Positions 55,496 to 64,000 of a stretch of 64,000 nt of DNA are shown piece by piece (position 1 is the stretch's first letter; each line of letters starts with the position of its first letter). Below the pieces are notes generated by a model that worked only from the letters and a program-made list of their open reading frames with translations, was not told the DNA's origin and did not search any database. The translations under genes were made by a program, and so were the position numbers. The DNA is from CAVSCR01 sp963726575 (GTDB taxonomy: Bacteria; Actinomycetota; Actinomycetes; JAHEKZ01), in contig CAVSCR010000005.1 in the NCBI GenBank assembly GCA_963726575.1, forward strand, positions 248,001-312,000, in the 5' to 3' direction.

Positions 55496-57000
55496 CGTCC
55501 GCCCTCCTGCACCGTGTTGAGGATGTTGACGTCTCGGAACAGGGCGCTGGGTGCTCCGTGGCTCACCGGGGCCACCTGACCCGGCTGCCCCTTCCCACAG
55601 TTGAACGCACCGGCCAGCAGGTACGTCTGCGGACCACCGACCGCGGCCATCGAGCCCCAGAAGTCGGTGGTCGTCGCCTGGTAGGCGACGTCCTTCACCT
55701 GGCCGCTGATCTGTCCGTTGCGGATTCGGAAGAAGCGCTGTCCGGTGAACTGGAAGTTGTAGCGCTGCATGTCGATGGACCAGCTCTTGTCGCCGACCAC
55801 GTAGAGCCCGTTCTCGACGCCGGCGATCATGTCCTGGGTGCTCGGTCCGTCAGCCGCCGGGGCGAGGCAGATGTTGGCCATCCGTTGGATCGGCACGTGT
55901 CCGGGCGAGTCGGCGTAGGCGCAGCCGTTGGAGCGCTCGAAGCCGTAGCCGGCCGCGATTCGTCGATCCAGCTGGTAGCCGACCAGTACGCCGTCGCGCA
56001 CGATGTCGAACGTCTGGGCCGCGACGCCCTCCTGGTCCCAGCCCACCGTGGACAGGCCGTGCTCGACGGTCCGGTCACCGGTGACGTGCATCAGGTCCGA
56101 GCCGTACTTCAGCGTGTTCAGCCGGTCGGGAGTGGCGAAGGACATCCCCGCGTAGTTGGCCTCGTACCCGAGGGCACGGTCGAGCTCGGTGGCGTGCCCC
56201 ACCGACTCGTGGATCGTCAGCCACAAGTTGGTGGGGTCGATCACCAAGTCGTAGCGGCCGGGCTCCACCGACGGGGCGGCGACCCGCTCGCCCAGCCATT
56301 CCGGGAGCCGGGCCAGCTCAGCGGTCCAGTCCCAGCCCTCACCGTCGAGGTACTCCCACCCGCGACCGACGGGAGGTGCCGTGGTGCGCATGGTCTCGAA
56401 ACTTCCTGTGGACTGGTCGACGTTCACGACGGTGAGCTGCGGCTGCAGTCGCACGCGTTGCTGGGTGGTGATCGTGCCGGCGAGGTCTGCGTAGAACGTG
56501 TTCTCGCGCACCGTCATGAGCTCGGCGTCGACGTGCGACACCAGATCTGCGGCGAGCAGCTGGTTGCTCCAGTCCTGCAGCCGCGCCACCTTGTCGGCGT
56601 CGGGCACGGAAAAGGGGTCGATCCGGTACGACGAGACCCAGGTGACGTCACCGTGCGAAGGTTCTGGCGCGAGGTCCACCGGGTCGGTGTTCAGCGGGCG
56701 GCTCACCCGGGCCAGCTCGACGGCGCGCTCCACCGCCGCGACGGCCGCCTCCGGCGTGCGGGTGACGTCGCTCGCGAACCCCCACGTGCCGTCCAGGACC
56801 ACGCGCACGCAGAAGCCGATGTCCTCGGAGTTGTTGACCCCCTCAACGGCCGCGTCCCGGACCCGAATGGCCTGACCCCGGATCCGCTCCAGACGAAAGG
56901 CTGCGTAGCTGGCCCCGAGCTCTTGAGCCCGGGTCAGTGCCGCGTCAGCCAAACGGCGCAGGGGCAACGCGCTGAATTCCGCGTCGATGGCGTGGGTCAC
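55492..57000 (-). CDS. tldD: TldD-family metallopeptidase
   Basis: The zinc-binding HExxxH is H264-E-S-V-G-H269 in LTIHESVGHATELDRALG, the TldD hallmark. C-terminal GVENGLYVVGDKSWSIDMQR is also present. The GTG at 57000 has GGAGG six bases upstream and gives 502 residues, the normal length; the frame is open further upstream but crosses the fabG promoter area. It forms the active subunit with TldE, translated just after it with a 4-bp overlap. Confidence 0.95.
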   Translation of the reverse strand: MTHAIDAEFSALPLRRLADAALTRAQELGASYAAFRLERIRGQAIRVRDAAVEGVNNSEDIGFCVRVVLDGTWGFASDVTRTPEAAVAAVERAVELARVSRPLNTDPVDLAPEPSHGDVTWVSSYRIDPFSVPDADKVARLQDWSNQLLAADLVSHVDAELMTVRENTFYADLAGTITTQQRVRLQPQLTVVNVDQSTGSFETMRTTAPPVGRGWEYLDGEGWDWTAELARLPEWLGERVAAPSVEPGRYDLVIDPTNLWLTIHESVGHATELDRALGYEANYAGMSFATPDRLNTLKYGSDLMHVTGDRTVEHGLSTVGWDQEGVAAQTFDIVRDGVLVGYQLDRRIAAGYGFERSNGCAYADSPGHVPIQRMANICLAPAADGPSTQDMIAGVENGLYVVGDKSWSIDMQRYNFQFTGQRFFRIRNGQISGQVKDVAYQATTTDFWGSMAAVGGPQTYLLAGAFNCGKGQPGQVAPVSHGAPSALFRDVNILNTVQEGGR

Positions 57001-57126
57001 CTGAAACCTCCGTGGGGCGAAAGCCCATCGAGGCGTAGAACCTACCTGGCCGGGACGCCGCGCGGCCGAACCCGGTAGCGTGCCGCCGCGCCCCCGATCT
57101 TCGGTGGGAGCGGCCGGGAGGGTGTC

Positions 57127-57831
57127 GTGGGCAAGTCGGTGCTCGTCACCGGTGGCAACCGAGGGATCGGTCTGGCGATCGCCCAACGTCTTCGCGCCGA
57201 CGGCGACTCGGTGGCCATCACCTATCGCTCGGGGGAGCCCCCGCCGGGGTTCCTGGCGGTCCGCGCCGACGTCACCGACGAGGCAGCGATCGACGCCGCC
57301 TTCTCGACGATCGAAGAACAGCAGGGTCCGGTCGAGGTGCTCGTCGCCAACGCCGGCATCACTCGCGACACTTTGCTGCTGCGCATGAGCGAGGACGACT
57401 TCACGGCGGTGCTGGACACCAACCTCACGGGTGCGTTTCGGGTCGCCAAACGAGCCTCGCGCGGCATGCTGCGGCTCAAGCGCGGCCGGATCATCCTGAT
57501 CTCGTCAGTCGTCGGCCTGTCCGGCTCCGCCGGCCAGACGAACTACGCCGCGGCCAAGGCCGGGTTGATCGGCTTCGGTCGGTCGTTGGCGCGTGAGCTC
57601 GGTTCGCGCGGCATCACCGTGAACGTGGTGGCACCCGGGTTCGTCGCCACCGACATGACCGCCGCCCTCGACGAGGACCGGCGTGCCGAGATCGTCAGCC
57701 AGGTGCCCTTGGGTCGCTACGCAGCCCCGGCCGAGGTGGCCGCAGCCGTGTCGTTCCTCGCCGGCGAGGACGCGGCGTACATCACCGGGGCTGTTCTCCC
57801 CATCGACGGCGGACTCGGGATGGGTCACTAG
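57127..57831 (+). CDS. fabG: 3-oxoacyl-ACP reductase FabG
   Basis: FabG reduces 3-oxoacyl-ACP with NADPH in fatty acid elongation. The dinucleotide motif TGGNRGIGLAI is near residue 10. The catalytic Ser and Y-x3-K are intact (ISSVVGLSG, NYAAAKAGLIGF), as is the NAG motif (VANAGITRD). At 234 residues it is slightly short of the 240-250 norm but complete. A GGGAGGG lies four to eight bases before the GTG. It precedes fabI by 21 bp, like fabG1-inhA in Mycobacterium. Confidence 0.94.
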   Translation: MGKSVLVTGGNRGIGLAIAQRLRADGDSVAITYRSGEPPPGFLAVRADVTDEAAIDAAFSTIEEQQGPVEVLVANAGITRDTLLLRMSEDDFTAVLDTNLTGAFRVAKRASRGMLRLKRGRIILISSVVGLSGSAGQTNYAAAKAGLIGFGRSLARELGSRGITVNVVAPGFVATDMTAALDEDRRAEIVSQVPLGRYAAPAEVAAAVSFLAGEDAAYITGAVLPIDGGLGMGH

Positions 57832-57852
57832 CTCAGAGGAGGGGTCGACGGC

Positions 57853-58623
57853 ATGGCGTTGCTCGAGGGCAAGCACCTGCTGATCACCGGCGTCCTGACC
57901 GACGCCTCGATCGCGTTCCATGTGGCGCGGCTAGCTCAGGAAGAGGGCGCGACCGTCACGTTGACGTCGATGGAGCGCACCCGGCGGCTCACCGAACGGA
58001 TCGCGGGACGGCTGCCGCAACCGGCCACCGTCTACGAGCTGGACGTGACCGACGAGGGTCAGCTCACGACGCTGGCCGATCGGGTGCGAGAGACCATGCC
58101 TGTGCTCGACGGCGTCCTGCACTCCATCGGGTACGCACCCGAGACCGCGCTGGGGGGCAACTTCCTCAAGACCGACTGGGACGACGTGGCGGTGGCCCTG
58201 CAGGTGTCGGCGTTCTCCCTGAAGTCGTTGACGATGGCCTGCCTGCCGTTGTTCGGTGACCGGGCATCAGTGGTCGGACTCACCTTCGACGCGACAGTGG
58301 CGTGGCCGACCTACGACTGGATGGGGGTGGCCAAGGCGGCGCTGGAGTCCACCACGCGCTACCTCGCGCGCGACCTCGGCTCACGCGGCGTTCGGGTGAA
58401 CCTGGTGGCCGCGGGTCCGATCAAGACGATGGCGGCCCGGAGCATCCCCGGTGCGTTCGACTCCCTGGGAAAGCTGTGGGGTGAGCGGGCTCCGTTGGGG
58501 TGGGACAACACCGACCCGGTTCCCACGGCGCAGGCGGCGGTCGCGCTGCTGTCGGACTGGTTCCCCGCCACGACCGGGGAGATCATCCACGTCGACGGCG
58601 GCGTGCACGCGGTGGGTGGCTGA
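57853..58623 (+). CDS. fabI: enoyl-ACP reductase FabI (InhA-like)
   Basis: FabI reduces trans-2-enoyl-ACP in the last step of fatty acid elongation. The protein has the FabI/InhA-type dinucleotide loop (LITGVLTDASIAFHVA), and the catalytic Y-x6-K is YDWMGVAK. The InhA-like C-terminal ERAPLGWDNTDPVPTAQA is present. Length 256. It is coupled to fabG upstream and followed after 6 bp by a SixA-like gene. Confidence 0.95.
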   Translation: MALLEGKHLLITGVLTDASIAFHVARLAQEEGATVTLTSMERTRRLTERIAGRLPQPATVYELDVTDEGQLTTLADRVRETMPVLDGVLHSIGYAPETALGGNFLKTDWDDVAVALQVSAFSLKSLTMACLPLFGDRASVVGLTFDATVAWPTYDWMGVAKAALESTTRYLARDLGSRGVRVNLVAAGPIKTMAARSIPGAFDSLGKLWGERAPLGWDNTDPVPTAQAAVALLSDWFPATTGEIIHVDGGVHAVGG

Positions 58624-58629
58624 CCGCCG

Positions 58630-59154
58630 ATGGACGCTGCCGACTCCGCTCGCACGGTGGCGTTGCTGCGGCACGCAAAGTCGGACTGGCCCGAAGGCGT
58701 GCCCGATCTGCGGCGGCCCTTGGGGGAGCGGGGACGCCGCGACGCGCCGGTGGCGGGACGTCTGCTGAACGAGCACATGGGCGTACCCGATCTGGTGCTC
58801 GTCTCACCCGCGCAGCGGACCCGGGAGACCTGGGAGCTCGCCAAGGCCGGGTTCCCGCATCCACCGCACGTCGAGTTCGCCGAGGACGTCTATGACGCGA
58901 GCGTCGAGGACCTGCTGCTGCTGCTGCGCCGCACCAGCGAGCGGGTCGGGTCGGTCGTCGTCGTGGGGCACAACCCCGGTCTGGAGGAGCTGGCCTTCGC
59001 GCTCAGCGACGGTGCGGGCGACGCAGACGCGTTGCGCGCCATGGGGACGAAGTTCCCCACGTCGGCGCTCGCCGTGCTGACCACCGCGCAACCGTGGGCG
59101 CACCTCGTGGAGGGATCGTGCACGCTGCGCTCCTTCGACGTGGCCCGGGGCTGA
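58630..59154 (+). CDS. SixA-type histidine phosphatase
   Basis: The phosphatase motif is VALLRHAKSDWPEG, where R-H is the catalytic pair, followed by LVSPAQRTRETWELA and the second His in VVVGHNPGLEELAF. At 174 residues it matches SixA, which removes phosphate from phosphohistidine on other proteins; the actinobacterial substrate is unclear. It lies 6 bp after fabI, so may be co-transcribed, and is convergent with serB, 9 bp away. Confidence 0.92.
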   Translation: MDAADSARTVALLRHAKSDWPEGVPDLRRPLGERGRRDAPVAGRLLNEHMGVPDLVLVSPAQRTRETWELAKAGFPHPPHVEFAEDVYDASVEDLLLLLRRTSERVGSVVVVGHNPGLEELAFALSDGAGDADALRAMGTKFPTSALAVLTTAQPWAHLVEGSCTLRSFDVARG

Positions 59155-59163
59155 CCCTCGGCG

Positions 59164-60393
59164 TCAGCGTCCGTCAGGACGCGGCTCGTCCGCCGCGTCC
59201 GCCGCGTCGACCTCCTCGCGCGGGATCCCCAGCAGGAACAAGATCGCGTCCAGGTACGGCACGTTGAGGGAAGCATCGGCGGCCGCGCGCACGAGCGGCT
59301 TGGCATTGAACGCGACACCCAGCCCGGCCGCGCCCAGCATGTCGAGGTCGTTCGCACCGTCGCCGATCGCCACCGTCTGCGACAGCGGCACGCCCGCGAG
59401 GTGGGCGAAGCGCACCAGCGCGGCGGCCTTCTCCGCCCGGTCGATCACCGGACCCACCACCTGCCCGGTGAGCCGCCCGTCGAGCACCTCCAGCTCGTTG
59501 GCCACCGCGAAGTCGAGGCCGAGGTCGACCGCGAGGGCGTCGGTGATGGCGGTGAAGCCGCCGCTGACGATCGCGACGGCATAGCCGAGTCGCTTCAGGG
59601 TCCGAACGAGCGTCCGCGCACCCGGAGTCAAGGTGACGGCGGCTCGAACGTCGTCGAGAGCAGAGGCAGGCAGTCCCTGCAGAAGTGCGACGCGGGTGCG
59701 CAAGGACTGCGCGAAGTCGAGGTCCCCGCGCATGGCGGCGTCGGTGATGGCCTGCACCTGCGGCCGGCAGCCGGCTCGCTCGGCCAACATCTCGATCACC
59801 TCGCCCTGGATCAGGGTGGAGTCCACGTCCATGACCACCAGTCGTTTGGCGCGGCGGTCCAGGCCGGCCCGCTGCACGGCCACGTCGACCCGTTGGCGCA
59901 CCGCCTCGGCGGCCAGGGAGGAGCGCAGCTCCTCGGGGTCGGGGCCGGAGACCACGAACTCGACCGCGGTGACCGGATAGTGCGCGATCCGGTCGATCCG
60001 GTCGATGTTCCCCTGGTGCTCGGCGATCCGGCCGGCGACGGCCGCGACCGCGGCCGGACGAAGCGGGGCACCGAGCACGGTGACGAGCAGCCGGCGGCCG
60101 GTCTCCCGGTCCTGATCGCCCACTCCGCGCGACCACGTGGCCGTCATGCCCAGCCGGCCAGCCACGGCGGCGACCGTGGTCGCCACGTCGGACAGGTCCC
60201 CGGCGACCCCGTCGGGGAACCCGACCAGCAGCCCCAGCGTCAGCTGCCCGCGGATGACGACCTGCTCGAGGTCGAGCACCACGACGTCGTGGGCGGACAG
60301 CGCCTCGAAGAGCTGTCGGGTGACTCCCGGCCGGTCGGCACCGGAGACGGTGGCCAACAAGGTCTCACCGGACAACGACACCGGGGTCGGCAC
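59164..60393 (-). CDS. serB: phosphoserine phosphatase with N-terminal ACT domains
   Basis: SerB removes phosphate from phosphoserine in serine synthesis. The C-terminal HAD domain has DxDxT (VVMDVDSTLIQGEVIEML), the motif II/III region AIVSGGFTAITDALA, and VAIGDGANDLDMLGAAGLG. The N-terminal ~190 residues hold two ACT-like parts (ATVSGADRPGVTRQLFEALS and TVLGAPLRPAAVAAVAGR), as in mycobacterial SerB2. GTG at 60393 gives 409 residues; another GTG at 60381 is 4 residues shorter. The longer frame upstream overlaps the next gene and is rejected. Confidence 0.94.
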   Translation of the reverse strand: MPTPVSLSGETLLATVSGADRPGVTRQLFEALSAHDVVVLDLEQVVIRGQLTLGLLVGFPDGVAGDLSDVATTVAAVAGRLGMTATWSRGVGDQDRETGRRLLVTVLGAPLRPAAVAAVAGRIAEHQGNIDRIDRIAHYPVTAVEFVVSGPDPEELRSSLAAEAVRQRVDVAVQRAGLDRRAKRLVVMDVDSTLIQGEVIEMLAERAGCRPQVQAITDAAMRGDLDFAQSLRTRVALLQGLPASALDDVRAAVTLTPGARTLVRTLKRLGYAVAIVSGGFTAITDALAVDLGLDFAVANELEVLDGRLTGQVVGPVIDRAEKAAALVRFAHLAGVPLSQTVAIGDGANDLDMLGAAGLGVAFNAKPLVRAAADASLNVPYLDAILFLLGIPREEVDAADAADEPRPDGR

Positions 60394-60434
60394 TCGGGGC
60401 CCTGCTGCCGGTGGCGGCTGTGCCGCAGGCACCG

Positions 60435-61250
60435 CTAGTCCTCGCGGTCGCGTACGGGCTCGGACCCGGCGTTCCAGGCCGCTGCCTCGGCGTGCCGCAC
60501 GGCGCGGGCGAGCCCGTCGAGGGTCTCCTGGCGGCGCGCCGCCTCGTCGACGGTCATGGCGGCACCGGAGTCGCTCCTGCCCAGGGCGAGCACGGCCGAC
60601 ATCCGCTGGGCGCGCGCCAGCAGGCGCGACCCGCGATCGGGGAAGTCCGGCGGCAGCACTTCCTGGGTGGGACCGTCGAGGTCTTCCCGAAGGGTCGCGA
60701 CCTCCGGTCGCCACCTCGCTACGTCGAGGTCGGCCAGACGGCGCAGCGCGGCGTTCAACGACTCGGCGAGGGCACGGTCGGCCTCGGACAGGCTGGGCTG
60801 ACGACCAGGACTCACCGGTCCGTTCGCGAACTGGGCGTGCCAGGTGACGGTGGTGCCGCGGTCGCCCACGGGACCGAACTGGGTGAGGTCGGGAACCAGC
60901 GCCGTCGAGAGTGCACCGTCGGCGATCACGCCGGCCCCGGCCGTGAGCACCTGCCGGTTGACGTCGGGTGGACCCGGAAGGCCGGCGAGGTCGCCCGGCA
61001 CCGGTGTCACCAGCACCAGCGACGTCGCACCTCGTCGGCGGAGCAGCCCGAGCGCGACCGACCAGCCGATCGGGTCCTCGGAAAGGCCGACCACGCGGTG
61101 CGGCTCGTCATCGCCGACGATGGCATCGACGGCATCGTCGGGTGCGCAGCGTCCGTGCAGGACGGCGGTACCCCAGGCGGCGAGCCGGCCGGCGCGTCGG
61201 ACTGCCTCGGACCCCTGGACCGAGGGTGACCAGTCCGCCGCGTCGTTCAT
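60435..61250 (-). CDS. conserved hypothetical protein upstream of serB
   Basis: I do not recognise a domain in this 271-residue soluble protein. It has no signal peptide or membrane segment. A Gly-rich stretch (VADGA-like IADGALSTALVPDLT) and the Ala/Arg-rich C-terminus with HAEAAAWNAGSEP are visible. The gene is 41 bp upstream of serB on the same strand, with divergent ABC ATPase on the other side, an arrangement seen in related actinobacteria. Function unknown. Confidence 0.75.
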   Translation of the reverse strand: MNDAADWSPSVQGSEAVRRAGRLAAWGTAVLHGRCAPDDAVDAIVGDDEPHRVVGLSEDPIGWSVALGLLRRRGATSLVLVTPVPGDLAGLPGPPDVNRQVLTAGAGVIADGALSTALVPDLTQFGPVGDRGTTVTWHAQFANGPVSPGRQPSLSEADRALAESLNAALRRLADLDVARWRPEVATLREDLDGPTQEVLPPDFPDRGSRLLARAQRMSAVLALGRSDSGAAMTVDEAARRQETLDGLARAVRHAEAAAWNAGSEPVRDRED

Positions 61251-61272
61251 CGGTTCAGCCTAGGCAACCGCG

Positions 61273-61278
61273 TAGGTT
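61273..61278 (+). promoter_or_regulatory. TAGGTT -10-like element, possible leaderless ABC ATPase transcript
   Basis: TAGGTT at 61273-61278 lies 6 bp before the GTG at 61285, the spacing expected if transcription starts on the start codon itself. No clear -35 is present. The gap to the divergent gene is only 34 bp, so a leaderless transcript is plausible. Confidence 0.33.
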
Positions 61279-61284
61279 CGACAC

Positions 61285-62079
61285 GTGGCGGTGCTGGATC
61301 TGCGCGACGTTCGCGTGGTGCGGGACAACGCCACGTTGCTCGATGGCATCACCTGGCGCGTCGATGAGGGGCAGCGTTGGGTCGTGCTCGGCCCCAACGG
61401 CGCGGGCAAGACCACGTTGCTGCAGATCGCCGCGGCCCGTGCCCACCCCACGTCGGGCTCGGCGCAGGTGCTGGACGAGACCTTGGGACGGGTCGACGTG
61501 TTCGACCTGCGACCCCGCATCGGTCTCACCAGCGCCGCCCTCGCCGACCAGATCCCGCCCAGGGAGCCGGTGCTCGACGTCGTCCTCACTGGTTCCTACG
61601 CCGTGGTCGGGCGCTGGCGGGAGACCTACGACACCCTGGATGTGCTGCGGGCAGAGGCGATCCTGACGGCGGTGGGCGCGTTGCCGCTGATGCGCCGCCC
61701 GTACGGGACGTTGAGCGAGGGCGAGCGCAAGCGGGTGCAGATCGCCCGGGCCCTGATGGCCGATCCGGAGCTGATGCTGCTGGACGAACCGGCCGCGGGC
61801 CTCGACCTGGGCGGCCGGGAGGACCTGGTCGCCCGGCTCGCCCGGATCGCCGTGGACCCGAGCGCCCCGACGATGGTGCTCGTGACGCACCACGTGGAGG
61901 AGATCCCACCCGGCTTCACGCACGCCTTGCTGCTGCGGGCCGGACAGGTGGTCGCGGCCGGGCCCCTGCAGCAGGCGCTGACCAGTGACCTGCTCAGCCA
62001 GACCTTCGGAATCGCACTGGAGGTCTCGCCGTGGGGCGACCGCTGGTGGGCTCGCGCCGTGCCGCCGGTCAGCCCTTGA
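61285..62079 (+). CDS. ABC transporter ATP-binding protein (stand-alone)
   Basis: Walker A GPNGAGKTT near residue 38, signature LSEGERKRVQIARALM and Walker B LMLLDEPAAGLDLGG are clear in a 264-residue single-domain ATPase, related to ModF/iron-chelate type cytoplasmic ATPases. No permease gene lies next to it. Such orphan ATPases near serB are common in actinobacteria; partner and cargo are unknown. The 3' end overlaps the convergent lytic transglycosylase gene by 11 bp. Confidence 0.9.
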   Translation: MAVLDLRDVRVVRDNATLLDGITWRVDEGQRWVVLGPNGAGKTTLLQIAAARAHPTSGSAQVLDETLGRVDVFDLRPRIGLTSAALADQIPPREPVLDVVLTGSYAVVGRWRETYDTLDVLRAEAILTAVGALPLMRRPYGTLSEGERKRVQIARALMADPELMLLDEPAAGLDLGGREDLVARLARIAVDPSAPTMVLVTHHVEEIPPGFTHALLLRAGQVVAAGPLQQALTSDLLSQTFGIALEVSPWGDRWWARAVPPVSP

Positions 62080-63205
62080 CGGCGACCGGCGGGGTCTCGT
62101 GGAACTTCGCAGCGATCTTGTCCGCGAGGTGCACCACCATCTGCACGTACCAGTCGGCGTGGTTGTAGCGGTAGATGGCGTTGTAGAGCCCCTGCGGCCC
62201 ATCACCTGCGTGGTTGGCGCACAGGTACGCGGCGGCGGTGTAGATCGAGTCGGCCGGGCTCCAGATGTCGGTGGTGCCGTCCCCGTTTCCGTCCACCGCG
62301 TAGCCGGCGAAGGTGGAGGGAAGGAATTGCATCGGCCCCTCGGCGCCCGCCGAGGAGGGGCCGACGCTGCGGCCGTGCCCGGACTCGACCTGACCGATGG
62401 CCGCCAGGACGGTCCAGCTCAGGCCGGAGCAGGTCGTCGCTGCGCCCCGGTAGAGGGACAGGTAGTCGGACGGGATGCCCAGCACCGAGGGGCTACTGGC
62501 CGCTTGCGCCGCGGCCTGCGCCGCCGCTGCCCGTTCGGCCGCGAGCGCGGACTGTTGTGCGCGGAGCAGCTGCCTGGCCTGGGTGTCGAGGTGGTTGAAC
62601 AGGTCCTGCTGCTGCTGCAGCAGCGAGGCCAGCCGCTGGTAGCGGTCCTGCACGTCGGCGACGGTGACGATCACGCGCCGGGTGGTCGACTGCGACACCC
62701 GAGCCTGGCCGCGCGCGGCGACACTTTGGGCCACGAGCTCCTGGTGCTGCGCCTGGCCCCACCCGACCAGGCTGGCGGTCAGGTCCCACTGGGCCGTGAG
62801 ATCGGCTGTGGTCTGGGCCGAGAGCATGGCGTTGACGATCGAGAGCTCCCCGCCGTCCATGTAGAGGGCGCGGATCCGGCCGGTCTGGGCCACCTGCGCG
62901 GCCTGAGCCGCCTGGGCAGCCGCCTGGGCGGTGCGGTCGTCACTGACGCTGCGGGTGACCGCCTTGGCCAGCCCGCCGAGAGTGGCCTGGTACTGGGCCA
63001 GAGCGGCATCCACCTGAGGTTGCAGGGCGGAGACCTTGGCGGCGACGGCGTCGGCCCTGGTCCTGGCTCGCCCGACCGGGTCGGCGGCGGCGGCCCCCGG
63101 GAGCAGACCGAGCGCGAGCACGCCGCTGAGCACCACCGCGGCCAGCGCGAACGGCAGCCCGAGCCGGCGGCTGCGCGTCAGGGGGTCGAGCGGGGACACG
63201 GCCAC
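62069..63205 (-). CDS. secreted lytic murein transglycosylase with N-terminal coiled coil
   Basis: Signal peptide: basic PLTRSRRLG, hydrophobic LPFALAAVVLSGVLALGLLPG, cleavage near AAAADP. Residues ~45-225 are Ala/Gln-rich and predicted coiled coil, as in RipA/PcsB-like cell-wall regulators. The C-terminal transglycosylase domain has the catalytic Glu in AIGQVESGHGRS and EGPMQFLPSTFAGY, then AAYLCANHAG and YNAIYRYNHADWYVQ. It cleaves peptidoglycan glycan strands outside the membrane. The start is GTG at 63205; a second GTG is two codons in. A TGCTAGGGG extended -10 like sequence lies at 63246-63254 on the minus strand. Confidence 0.9.
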   Translation of the reverse strand: MAVSPLDPLTRSRRLGLPFALAAVVLSGVLALGLLPGAAAADPVGRARTRADAVAAKVSALQPQVDAALAQYQATLGGLAKAVTRSVSDDRTAQAAAQAAQAAQVAQTGRIRALYMDGGELSIVNAMLSAQTTADLTAQWDLTASLVGWGQAQHQELVAQSVAARGQARVSQSTTRRVIVTVADVQDRYQRLASLLQQQQDLFNHLDTQARQLLRAQQSALAAERAAAAQAAAQAASSPSVLGIPSDYLSLYRGAATTCSGLSWTVLAAIGQVESGHGRSVGPSSAGAEGPMQFLPSTFAGYAVDGNGDGTTDIWSPADSIYTAAAYLCANHAGDGPQGLYNAIYRYNHADWYVQMVVHLADKIAAKFHETPPVAVKG

Positions 63206-63287
63206 ACTGGGAGGAATCGGCCGTCCGGCGCCCGCCCTTGACGGCCCCCTAGCATCGAGCCGCCATGAGTCACCTACCCGCGACCCC

Positions 63288-64000
63288 GTGACACCGGCTC
63301 AGGAGCTGGCCGTGGTCGCGGCCGGCGCAGCTGCCGGGGCGATCAATGCCGTGGTCGGCGCGGGGACCCTGATCACGTTCTCGGTGCTCGTGGCGCTCGG
63401 CGTCGCGCCGCTGACCGCCAACGTCAGCAATACCGTCGGGCTGGTCTTCGGCTCGATCGCCAGCAGCTGGGGCTACCGCGCAGAGCTGCGCGGCCAGCAG
63501 GACCGCGTTCGCTGGCTCGGACCCGCCTCGCTGCTCGGTGCGATCACGGGGGCAGCGCTGCTGCTGACGCTGCCGTCCTCTGCCTTCGATGCCATCGTCC
63601 CGGCCCTGGTGCTGCTCGGCGTGGTGCTGGTCGTGCTGCAACCCTGGCTCTCCCGCCGGCTGGCGCAGCCCCACGACGCCGGCGGCGCCCGGCGACCGGT
63701 GATCTGGGCCGGCGTCTACGGGGCCGGCGTGTACGGCGGCTACTTCGGAGCCGCGCAGAGCGTGCTGCTCATTGCCTGGCTCGGCTCCCTGCTCGACCCT
63801 GACCTGCAGCGGGTGAACGCGCTGAAGAATGTGCTCGCCAGCATCGTCAACGGCGTCGCCGCTGTGATCTTCGTCGCGATCGCGCCGGTCGACTGGCAGA
63901 TCGCGCTGTTGCTGCTCGTGGGTGCGGTCGTCGGCGGCTGGGCCGGCGGGCGCTGGGGACGGCTGCTGCCCGATGTCTGGCTGCGGGCCGTGATCGTGGT
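63288..64000 (+). CDS. TauE/SafE-family permease, 3'-truncated by window end
   Basis: The GTG at 63288 opens a frame that stays open to the window end (237 codons). The sequence has several membrane segments and both family repeats: AGAINAVVGAGTLITFSVLVALGV with NVSNTVGL, and GGYFGAAQSVLLIAWLG with NALKNVLASIVNGVAAVIF. Members export sulfite, sulfonates or other anions, but the substrate here is not determined. The last part of the protein is outside the window. It is divergent from the transglycosylase. Confidence 0.9.
   Translation, partial: MTPAQELAVVAAGAAAGAINAVVGAGTLITFSVLVALGVAPLTANVSNTVGLVFGSIASSWGYRAELRGQQDRVRWLGPASLLGAITGAALLLTLPSSAFDAIVPALVLLGVVLVVLQPWLSRRLAQPHDAGGARRPVIWAGVYGAGVYGGYFGAAQSVLLIAWLGSLLDPDLQRVNALKNVLASIVNGVAAVIFVAIAPVDWQIALLLLVGAVVGGWAGGRWGRLLPDVWLRAVIV

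Overview
This window is chromosomal core sequence from a very high-GC actinobacterium. The evidence is WhiA, the RNA polymerase-binding protein RbpA, an AftD-type arabinosyltransferase, the SufR-SufB-SufD-Rieske-SufC-SufS-SufU-SufT order, an InhA-like FabI, frequent GTG starts and many 1-4 bp start/stop overlaps. Gene order matches two blocks known from Mycobacterium and Streptomyces: rpsA-coaE-uvrB-uvrA, and uvrC-rapZ-yvcK-whiA-gap-pgk-tpiA-secG through pgl-tal-tkt, ctaA and suf to fabG-fabI. The genus cannot be named from the sequence alone. I see no rRNA, tRNA, CRISPR array, insertion sequence, prophage or integrase, and no gene-free stretch over 300 bp.

Layout. 1-6.6 kb: cell-surface genes (5'-truncated AftD-like protein, two methyltransferases, one membrane O-acyltransferase). 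6.6-8.4 kb: rpsA with a strong promoter and long leader. 8.5-15.2 kb: sulfate activation and PAPS turnover (cysQ, cysD, cysN, and a convergent cysC fused to a degenerate ATP sulfurylase domain), an exopolysaccharide-initiating sugar transferase and a small membrane protein; this block separates rpsA from coaE. 15.3-26.6 kb: coaE, uvrB, an MBL hydrolase, uvrA, then uvrC-rapZ-yvcK-whiA. 26.6-34.5 kb: gap-pgk-tpiA, secG and rbpA, then the opposite-strand operon tkt-tal-pgl, which lacks the usual zwf and opcA.

34.5-40.3 kb: a two-component system divergent from a secreted His/Gly-rich protein, then heme A synthase and an ABC-2 exporter on the minus strand. ctaB, usually beside tkt, is absent. 40.3-49.6 kb: the SufR-controlled iron-sulfur cluster operon with a CAAC-N6-GTTG operator, then ABC-F, a small HTH protein and an enoyl-CoA hydratase. 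49.7-57.0 kb: an ABC exporter half-transporter with a small coupled protein, an SDR lacking the catalytic Tyr/Lys, SURF1, a DUF3099 protein, dodecin and the TldD/TldE pair. 57.1-64.0 kb: fabG-fabI-SixA, serB with a conserved unknown, an ABC ATPase, a secreted lytic transglycosylase and a TauE/SafE permease cut by the window edge.

The genes mostly do housekeeping: translation, nucleotide excision repair, central carbon flow, Fe-S assembly, cytochrome oxidase assembly and fatty acid elongation. The accessory interest lies in the sulfate/sugar-transferase insertion with its 15-bp tandem repeats, the CysC fusion, the two-component/secreted-protein pair, the non-canonical SDR, and small regulatory structures between genes.
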